Shown here piece after piece: positions 7,037 through 11,942 of a stretch of DNA of 11,942 bases. A program made the translations under genes and the position numbers. Position 1 is the stretch's first letter. Each line of letters begins with the position of its first letter. The notes beneath the pieces are model-generated. The model saw only the letters and a list, made by a program, of their open reading frames with translations, ran no database searches and was not told where the DNA came from. Source of the DNA: Erythrobacter sp. 34-65-8 (GTDB lineage: Bacteria > Pseudomonadota > Alphaproteobacteria > Sphingomonadales > Sphingomonadaceae); the NCBI GenBank assembly GCA_002278985.1, contig NCJP01000023.1, positions 1 to 11,942 on the forward strand, in the 5' to 3' direction.

Positions 7037-7065
7037 CACCTAGCCCTGCGGTCCGTTGACAGCAA
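7037..7065 (-). promoter_or_regulatory. Predicted promoter of the oxidoreductase-GST operon
   Basis: On the minus strand TTGCTGT (7065-7059) and GCTAGGTG (7044-7037) are 14 bases apart, resembling the alphaproteobacterial pattern TTGACGS-N10-14-GCTANAWC (GCTA and the W position kept). The predicted transcript starts near 7030 and leaves a leader of about 40 bases before the ATG at 6987. Its -35 box overlaps the -35 box of the divergent promoter for DUF1192. By eye only. Confidence 0.35.
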
Positions 7066-7085
7066 GCCGCCTGTCTTGCGATGAT
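7056..7085 (+). promoter_or_regulatory. Predicted promoter of the DUF1192 gene, near-leaderless
   Basis: A perfect TTGACA (7056-7061) is followed 18 bases later by GATGAT (7080-7085), four of six matches to TATAAT. The expected transcription start, about seven bases past the -10 box, falls within a few bases of the ATG at 7094, and no Shine-Dalgarno sequence is present. This would make the message leaderless or nearly so. Confidence 0.4.
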
Positions 7086-7093
7086 GCACCCCG

Positions 7094-7297
7094 ATGGACC
7101 TCGACGAACTCCCCCGCCCCAAGGGCGATGCCGCGAGCCGCCTCGCCGCCGAGGATCTCTCACCCTATTCGCACGAGGAACTGGGTGAACGGATCGCGTT
7201 GCTCGAGGCCGAGATTGCCAGGGTCCGGGCGCATCGCGAAAAGGCCGCAGCACACCGCTCTGCGGCAGACGCTTTGTTCGGAAAGCCAGGCAATTGA
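7094..7297 (+). CDS. DUF1192 family small protein
   Basis: A 67-residue acidic-then-basic protein recognised as DUF1192 by its start MDLDELPRPKGDAA, its middle segment EDLSPYSHEEL (20-30) and the heptad-like helix LGERIALLEAEIARVRAHRE (30-49), ending in AADALFG. No membrane segment or signal peptide is present, so it is probably a small cytosolic coiled-coil protein; no biochemical role is known to me. The family is common and small in Alphaproteobacteria. The start codon fits the conserved family N-terminus although no ribosome-binding site precedes it. It is divergent from the quinone oxidoreductase operon and lies 110 bases upstream of clpA on the same strand; its last codons may overlap the beginning of the clpA promoter region. 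Confidence 0.85.
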   Translation: MDLDELPRPKGDAASRLAAEDLSPYSHEELGERIALLEAEIARVRAHREKAAAHRSAADALFGKPGN

Positions 7298-7306
7298 CCG
7301 GTGGGA

Positions 7307-7334
7307 CTCGCAACCTTTGCGACGTGTCCCATAT
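7307..7334 (+). promoter_or_regulatory. Possible heat-shock (RpoH-type) promoter of clpA
   Basis: CCCATAT (7328-7334) matches the sigma-32 -10 element CCCATNT, and CTCGCAA (7307-7313), 14 bases upstream, matches five of seven positions of CTTGAAA. The expected start near 7341 leaves a leader of about 65 bases carrying a small hairpin (7363-7378). ClpA is a stress-related chaperone, which makes heat-shock control reasonable, but the -35 element is weak and this was judged by eye. Confidence 0.3.
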
Positions 7335-7362
7335 AAGTCCGGAACCCGTTCGTCGCCCCTGC

Positions 7363-7378
7363 TCCCCGTGTACGGGGA
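7363..7378 (+). other. Small hairpin in the clpA 5' leader
   Basis: TCCCCG (7363-7368) and CGGGGA (7373-7378) form a perfect six-pair stem closed by a UGUA loop. It lies between the possible promoter and the ribosome-binding site AGGAAAGG (7393-7400), leaving the latter unpaired. It may stabilise the message; no T tract follows, so it is not a terminator. Confidence 0.4.
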
Positions 7379-7407
7379 AGCCGCCTTCAGCCAGGAAAGG
7401 CACCTGA

Positions 7408-9759
7408 ATGCCCAGCTTTGCCCAGAACCTCGAGAAGACGCTCCATGCCGCGCTCGGCAATGCATCGGAACGGCGCCATGAATATGCCACGCTGGAGCAC
7501 CTGCTTCTGGCGCTGGTCGACGACGAAGACGCCGCCCAGGTAATGCATGCCTGCGGGGTCGACGTGTCGGAACTGGGCGAGGTGGTGAAACAATACCTCG
7601 ATCAGGAATACCAGTCCCTGAAGACGGATGACGATGCCGATCCGCAACCGACCGCGGGCTTCCAGCGGGTCATCCAGCGCGCCATCCTGCATGTCCAGTC
7701 CAGCGGCAAAGATACGGTAACCGGTGCCAACGTGCTGGTTGCGCTGTTCTCCGAACGCGATTCCTACGCGGTCTATTTCCTCCAGCAGCAGGATATGAGC
7801 CGTCTCGACGCGGTCAGCTTCATCAGCCACGGGATCGGCAAGGGCGGCAAACAGATCGAGAGCCGTTCGCCCAAAGGTGCCGAGGCCAAGGAAGAGCAGG
7901 AAGCCAAGAGCGACGGCAACAAGAAGGAAACCGCGCTCGACCAGTTCACCGTCAACCTCAATCTCAAGGCAGAAAACGGCAAGATCGATCCGCTGATCGG
8001 GCGCGGCCCGGAAGTGGACCGGACGATCCAGATCCTGTGCCGCCGCAGCAAGAACAACCCGCTCTATGTTGGCGATCCCGGGGTGGGAAAGACCGCGATT
8101 GCGGAAGGCCTGGCGCGCAAGATCGTGGAAGGCGAAGTGCCCGAGGTTCTGCGCGATGCCGTGATCTACTCGCTCGACATGGGCGCGCTGCTGGCTGGCA
8201 CCCGCTATCGCGGCGATTTCGAGGAGCGCCTGAAGCAGGTCGTCAATGAACTCGAACAGATGCCGGAAGCGGTGCTGTTCATCGACGAAATCCACACCGT
8301 GATCGGGGCAGGTGCGACCAGCGGCGGGGCGATGGATGCCTCCAACCTGCTGAAGCCCGCGCTCTCCAGCGGGGCGATCCGCTGCATCGGCTCGACCACC
8401 TACAAGGAGTTCCGCAACCACTTCGAGAAAGACCGCGCACTGCTGCGCCGGTTCCAGAAAATCGATGTGAACGAGCCGACCGTCGAGGATACGATCAAGA
8501 TCCTCAGGGGCCTGAAAAGTGCCTTCGAATCGCACCATAAGGTCACTTACACCCCGGATGCGATCAAGACCGCGGTGGAGCTTTCGGCCCGCTACATCAA
8601 CGACCGCAAGCTGCCCGACAAAGCAATTGACGTGATTGACGAGGTCGGGGCGATGCAGATGCTGGTGCCGCCGAACCGGCGCAAGAAGAAGATCACCGCG
8701 CGCGAGATCGAAGCGGTGATTGCCACCATGGCACGCATCCCGCCCAAGACCGTTTCCAGCGATGACAAGAAGGCGCTGGAGAACCTTGAGCGTGATCTCA
8801 AGCATGTCGTGTTCGGGCAGGACGAGGCGATCCACCGCCTCTCCACCGCGATGAAGCTCAGCCGGGCGGGCCTGCGCGATCCGGACAAGCCGATCGGCAG
8901 CTTCCTGTTCAGCGGCCCGACCGGTGTCGGCAAGACCGAGGTTGCGCGCCAGCTGGCCAGCATCATGGGCATTGAACTCAAGCGGTTCGACATGTCGGAA
9001 TACATGGAGCGGCACTCGGTCAGCCGGCTGATCGGCGCACCTCCGGGTTATGTCGGCTATGACCAGGGCGGCCTGCTGACCGATGCGATAGACCAGAACC
9101 CGCATTGCGTGCTGCTGCTCGACGAAATCGAGAAGGCCCACCCTGACCTGTTCAACATCCTGCTTCAGGTCATGGATAACGGCCGGCTGACCGATCACCA
9201 CGGCAAGACGGTCGATTTCCGCAACGTGGTGCTGATCATGACCACCAATGCCGGTGCCGCGCAGATGGCAAGCCAGGGCATCGGCTTCGGCGATGTGTCG
9301 AAGGAAGATGCTGGCGAGGAAGCGGTCAAAAAGATGTTCACGCCGGAATTCCGCAACCGGCTGGATGCGATCGTGCCCTTTGCCTATCTCGGCAAGGAAA
9401 CCGTCGGCCGGGTGGTTGACAAGTTCATCCTTCAGCTGGAGCTGCAGCTGGCGGAGCAGAACGTCCACATCCAGTTTGACCAGGATGCAAGGAAGTGGCT
9501 CGGCGACAAGGGGTACGACAAACTGTACGGTGCCCGCCCGATGTCCCGCCTGATCCAGGAAAAGATCAAGCAGCCGCTGGCTGAGGAACTGCTGTTCGGC
9601 AAGCTTACCGATGGCGGAGAGGTTCATGTCAGCATCAAGGACGGCAAGCCGAGTTTTGAACTGACCCCCGCTCCGCCGAAGGTCAAAGCGGTGAAGAAGA
9701 AGCCGGCAGGAACGAAGAAGCCTGCCTCCAAGGCTCCGGAAGGTGAAAGCGGGGCCTGA
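7408..9759 (+). CDS. clpA: ATP-dependent Clp protease ATP-binding subunit ClpA
   Basis: A 783-residue Hsp100 unfoldase that feeds substrates to the ClpP peptidase in the cytosol. Order of parts: Clp N-domain (about 1-145) starting [16 protein letters not shown]; a charged linker (150-175); first AAA+ module with Walker A GDPGVGKT (222-229) and Walker B VLFIDE (289-294); second AAA+ module with Walker A GPTGVGKT (503-510) and Walker B VLLLDE (568-573); and the ClpP-docking loop tip IGF at 625-627. The absence of the long coiled-coil M-domain separates it from ClpB, and the divergent N-domain plus IGF loop separates it from ClpC. AGGAAAGG lies seven bases before the ATG. The C-terminus carries an extra Lys/Pro/Ala-rich tail (about 755-783). 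The adaptor gene clpS, often next to clpA, is not in the window. Identity is secure. Confidence 0.97.
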   Translation: MPSFAQNLEKTLHAALGNASERRHEYATLEHLLLALVDDEDAAQVMHACGVDVSELGEVVKQYLDQEYQSLKTDDDADPQPTAGFQRVIQRAILHVQSSGKDTVTGANVLVALFSERDSYAVYFLQQQDMSRLDAVSFISHGIGKGGKQIESRSPKGAEAKEEQEAKSDGNKKETALDQFTVNLNLKAENGKIDPLIGRGPEVDRTIQILCRRSKNNPLYVGDPGVGKTAIAEGLARKIVEGEVPEVLRDAVIYSLDMGALLAGTRYRGDFEERLKQVVNELEQMPEAVLFIDEIHTVIGAGATSGGAMDASNLLKPALSSGAIRCIGSTTYKEFRNHFEKDRALLRRFQKIDVNEPTVEDTIKILRGLKSAFESHHKVTYTPDAIKTAVELSARYINDRKLPDKAIDVIDEVGAMQMLVPPNRRKKKITAREIEAVIATMARIPPKTVSSDDKKALENLERDLKHVVFGQDEAIHRLSTAMKLSRAGLRDPDKPIGSFLFSGPTGVGKTEVARQLASIMGIELKRFDMSEYMERHSVSRLIGAPPGYVGYDQGGLLTDAIDQNPHCVLLLDEIEKAHPDLFNILLQVMDNGRLTDHHGKTVDFRNVVLIMTTNAGAAQMASQGIGFGDVSKEDAGEEAVKKMFTPEFRNRLDAIVPFAYLGKETVGRVVDKFILQLELQLAEQNVHIQFDQDARKWLGDKGYDKLYGARPMSRLIQEKIKQPLAEELLFGKLTDGGEVHVSIKDGKPSFELTPAPPKVKAVKKKPAGTKKPASKAPEGESGA

Positions 9760-9789
9760 GCGACCGCATACGCTTGTGGCCTGGCTTGG

Positions 9790-9814
9790 GGTCAGCGGAA
9801 CGCTAGGGCTGACC
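9790..9814 (+). terminator. Possible weak terminator after clpA
   Basis: GGTCAGC (9790-9796) and GCTGACC (9808-9814) form a perfect seven-pair stem around an 11-base loop, 31 bases after the clpA stop; only a three-T run follows shortly after. It could terminate clpA or shape the leader of the exonuclease gene, whose ATG is 17 bases further on. The short T run keeps confidence low. Confidence 0.35.
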
Positions 9815-9830
9815 AGGCTTTGAGCATCTG

Positions 9831-10835
9831 ATGATGGCCCCCTTTTCCTGGATCCGGCCCGAGCCGTGGGGGATCCATGTTGTCCCTGCCGATTGCTGGG
9901 TCGATCCCGCCAGGGCGGTTGACCGGGCGCTGGTGACGCACGGCCATGCCGACCACGCACGCGGCGGGCATGGCACGACCATGGCCACGCCCGAGACGCT
10001 GGCGATCATGGAGCTACGCTATGCCACGCGTGAGGGCGCGGTGCCGGTCGGCTATGGCGAGACGGTGCGACTGCCCGGCGGCGTCGACGCAACCTTCATC
10101 CCGGCCGGACATGTGCTTGGCAGCGCCCAGATCCTGCTTGAGCATGCGGGTGAAAAGGTCATCATTACAGGTGATTACAAGCGACGTCATGACCCGACCT
10201 GTTTGCCGTTCAGGATTACGCCATGTGACGTATTCATTACCGAAGCGACCTTCGGCCTGCCGCTGTTCACCCATCCGCCCATCGGCGAGGAGATCGCCAG
10301 GCTGCTCGGCCAGCTGGGCGCCGAACCGGATCGCTGCGTGCTGGTCGGTGCTTACGCCTTGGGCAAAGCGCAACGGGTGATTGCGGAGCTGCGCGCGGCA
10401 GGGCACGGCCAGACCATCTGGATCCATGGCGCAATGGAGAAGATGTGCAGGCTCTACGAAGAGCATGGCGTGCCGCTGGGTGATCTGCGCCTCGTCAGCG
10501 ACGCAAAGAAGGATGAACTTCGCGGCCAGATCGTGGTCTGCCCGCCCGCCGCACTGAACGACCGCTGGAGCCGTCGCCTGCCTGACCCGGTCACCGCGAT
10601 GGCGAGCGGCTGGATGCGCGTGCGACAGCGTGCCCGCCAGCGTGGTGTGGAGCTGCCGCTGGTGATCTCCGACCACGCCGACTGGCATGAGCTCACCACC
10701 ACGGTCGAACAGGTCAACCCGCAGGAAACCTGGATCACCCATGGGCGCGAGGATGCGCTGCTGCGCTGGTGCGAGCTTCACCAGCGCAAGGCACGCGCGC
10801 TGGCGCTGGTAGGCTATGAGGACGAGGACGATTAG
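9831..10835 (+). CDS. DNA ligase-associated MBL-fold exonuclease
   Basis: A 334-residue metallo-beta-lactamase-fold nuclease of the ligase-associated type (the family modelled as TIGR04122), related to the SNM1/CPSF73 beta-CASP group. Metal motifs: THGHADHARGG (36-46; HxHxDH), AGHVLGS (92-98) and TGDYK (113-117). Later segments include VGAYALGKAQR (172-182), SDHADW (280-285) and WITHGRED (301-308). The start is one of two adjacent ATGs at 9831 and 9834; no strong ribosome-binding site is visible, but the N-terminal WIRPEPWGIHVVP fits the family. The C-terminus ends in an acidic EDEDD. The gene is followed after three bases by an ATP-dependent DNA ligase, its expected partner: in the known cassette of ligase, MBL exonuclease, Lhr-like helicase and MPE phosphoesterase, the exonuclease is a metal-dependent DNase thought to trim ends in DNA repair. 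Function here is inferred from family and context. Confidence 0.92.
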   Translation: MMAPFSWIRPEPWGIHVVPADCWVDPARAVDRALVTHGHADHARGGHGTTMATPETLAIMELRYATREGAVPVGYGETVRLPGGVDATFIPAGHVLGSAQILLEHAGEKVIITGDYKRRHDPTCLPFRITPCDVFITEATFGLPLFTHPPIGEEIARLLGQLGAEPDRCVLVGAYALGKAQRVIAELRAAGHGQTIWIHGAMEKMCRLYEEHGVPLGDLRLVSDAKKDELRGQIVVCPPAALNDRWSRRLPDPVTAMASGWMRVRQRARQRGVELPLVISDHADWHELTTTVEQVNPQETWITHGREDALLRWCELHQRKARALALVGYEDEDD

Positions 10836-10838
10836 CCG

Positions 10839-11942
10839 GTGGAACGCTTCGCCGCCCTGCTCGATGCACTCGTCTACACCACCAGCCGCAACCGCAAGCT
10901 GGCGCTGATCGCTGCTTACTTGCGCAAAACCCCGGACCCTGACCGGGGCTGGGCGCTCGCCGCTCTGACTGGCGGGCTCGACTTCCCGGCAGTCAAAAGC
11001 TCAACCATCCGTGCGCTGATGATGGAGCGGGTTGACCCGGTGCTGTGGACGCTCAGCCGCGACTTTGTCGGCGATACAGCCGAGACCGCCAGCCTGCTCT
11101 GGCCGGCGCCGGGTCGCGCCCCCTCTCCCCCGACGGTGAGCGAGGCCGTTGAGCTGCTGTCGAGCATGACCCGCAAGACCGTGGGCACAGACCTCGCCGC
11201 GCTTTTGGACCGGCTTGATGCCCCGGGCCGCTTCGCCCTGCTCAAGCTCGCCACCGGCGGGATGCGGATCGGCGTATCCAGCCGCCTGGCCAAAACCGCC
11301 TTCGCAAAGGCATTCGCGGTCGAGGTCGAACAGGTCGAGGAATACTGGCACGGCCTTGCCCCGCCCTACCCGGAGCTGTTTGCCTGGGCGGCAGAGGGAG
11401 CGCCGCCGCCCGACATCGACAACCTGCCGACCTTTCGCCCGTTCATGCTCGCCCATCCGCTCGAGGGCGGCACGGTCGCTCTGGCCGATTATGCGGCGGA
11501 ATGGAAATGGGATGGAATCCGGGTCCAGCTGGTCCGGGCAGGTGACCAGACGCGGTTGTTCTCCCGCTCCGGCGATGACATCTCCGCCACGTTCCCCGAA
11601 TTGCTTGACGGCCTTCCGTTCCCGGTGGTGCTTGACGGCGAATTGCTCGTGCGCGGCGTGCACCAGGGCGGCGAAGCGGGGGGCGCTGCCAGTTTCAACG
11701 CGCTGCAGCAGCGGCTCGGCCGCAAGGTTGTGAGCAAGGCGATGCTGCGCGACTATCCCGCGTTCGTGCGGCTCTACGACGTGCTGATAGCCGACGGGCG
11801 CGACTGGCGCGCGCAGCCGTGGCACGAACGGCGCGCGGCACTCGAGGCGCTCATACCGCGCCTGCCAGCGGCGCATTTCGACCTCAGCGACATAGTGACG
11901 GCGCGCGATTTCGACCATCTGGCGCAAATCCGGGCCGGCGCG
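10839..11942 (+). CDS. ATP-dependent DNA ligase of the exonuclease-associated family, 3' end cut
   Basis: The frame is open from a GTG at 10839 to the window edge, giving 368 residues of a protein that is usually a little over 500. GAGG about 11 bases upstream supports the GTG; only three bases separate it from the exonuclease stop. The N-terminal domain (about 1-200) has the TGGMRIGVSSRLAKTAFAKA segment typical of bacterial ATP-dependent ligases. The nucleotidyltransferase core shows motif I EWKWDGIRVQLV with the adenylated lysine at about 223, the RxG-like FSRSGDD, DGE at 266-268 and the VRLYDVLIADGRDWR segment (motif III region). Motifs IV, V and the OB domain lie beyond the window. It belongs with the ligases found beside MBL exonucleases (TIGR04120-type) rather than the Ku-linked LigD. 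It would seal nicks using ATP in a repair pathway distinct from the NAD-dependent replicative ligase. Confidence 0.93.
   Translation, partial: MERFAALLDALVYTTSRNRKLALIAAYLRKTPDPDRGWALAALTGGLDFPAVKSSTIRALMMERVDPVLWTLSRDFVGDTAETASLLWPAPGRAPSPPTVSEAVELLSSMTRKTVGTDLAALLDRLDAPGRFALLKLATGGMRIGVSSRLAKTAFAKAFAVEVEQVEEYWHGLAPPYPELFAWAAEGAPPPDIDNLPTFRPFMLAHPLEGGTVALADYAAEWKWDGIRVQLVRAGDQTRLFSRSGDDISATFPELLDGLPFPVVLDGELLVRGVHQGGEAGGAASFNALQQRLGRKVVSKAMLRDYPAFVRLYDVLIADGRDWRAQPWHERRAALEALIPRLPAAHFDLSDIVTARDFDHLAQIRAGA

Noticed and set aside
7387..9960. An 857-codon open frame on the minus strand opposite clpA, longer than clpA itself
   Set aside because: The product is low-information and rich in Arg, His, Leu, Asp and Val in the pattern expected from reading GC-rich codons backwards; clpA on the plus strand has every motif and a ribosome-binding site. 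A stop-free antisense frame is common in such DNA.
11001..11927. 308-codon minus-strand frame and a 172-codon plus-strand frame (11215-11733) inside the ligase region
   Set aside because: Both are out-of-frame shadows of the ATP-dependent ligase, whose KxDG motif and core are in the 10839 frame.
1..11942. Mobile elements, CRISPR arrays, tRNA or rRNA genes, phage or defence islands
   Set aside because: No transposase, integrase, regularly spaced repeats, cloverleaf-like sequence or rRNA signature was seen; gene content is ordinary chromosomal and GC-rich throughout.

Overview
This window is GC-rich, densely packed chromosomal DNA from an alphaproteobacterium. The best single pointers are a DUF1013/TrcR-type cell-cycle regulator and a DUF1192 protein, both essentially alphaproteobacterial families. 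The style of the M23-bactofilin pair, ClpA and the DNA-ligase-associated exonuclease/ligase pair fits Sphingomonadales (Erythrobacteraceae or Sphingomonadaceae); that narrower placement is inference. I see no phage, transposon, integron, CRISPR array, tRNA or rRNA. No intergenic gap exceeds about 110 bases.

Layout. (1) Bases 1-721, plus strand: the 3' end of an M23 (LytM) cell-wall endopeptidase gene and a bactofilin gene that starts inside it, forming a cell-shape module. (2) Bases 726-6987, minus strand, read right to left: a PIG3-type quinone oxidoreductase overlapping a glutathione S-transferase (detoxification pair); then an LpxH-like metallophosphoesterase overlapping a GT4 glycosyltransferase (probable envelope glycolipid pair); then trcR with its own predicted promoter and leader hairpin; then a long-chain acyl-CoA synthetase that converges on the bactofilin. 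(3) Bases 7094-9759, plus strand: a tiny DUF1192 gene, possibly leaderless, and clpA, the unfoldase of the ClpAP protease, with a possible heat-shock promoter. (4) Bases 9831-11942, plus strand: an MBL-fold exonuclease and, three bases later from a GTG start, an ATP-dependent DNA ligase that runs off the right edge. These are two members of a known four-part bacterial DNA-repair cassette whose other members (an Lhr-like helicase and an MPE phosphoesterase) would be expected outside the window.

The region is mostly ordinary housekeeping and accessory metabolism. I do not see a clearly undescribed system. The points most worth a second look are the exonuclease-ligase cassette, the phosphoesterase/glycosyltransferase pair (the LpxH label is doubtful if this is an LPS-free sphingomonad), the 86-base M23/bactofilin overlap, the face-to-face divergent promoters between the oxidoreductase and DUF1192, and the hairpin at the very start of the predicted trcR transcript.
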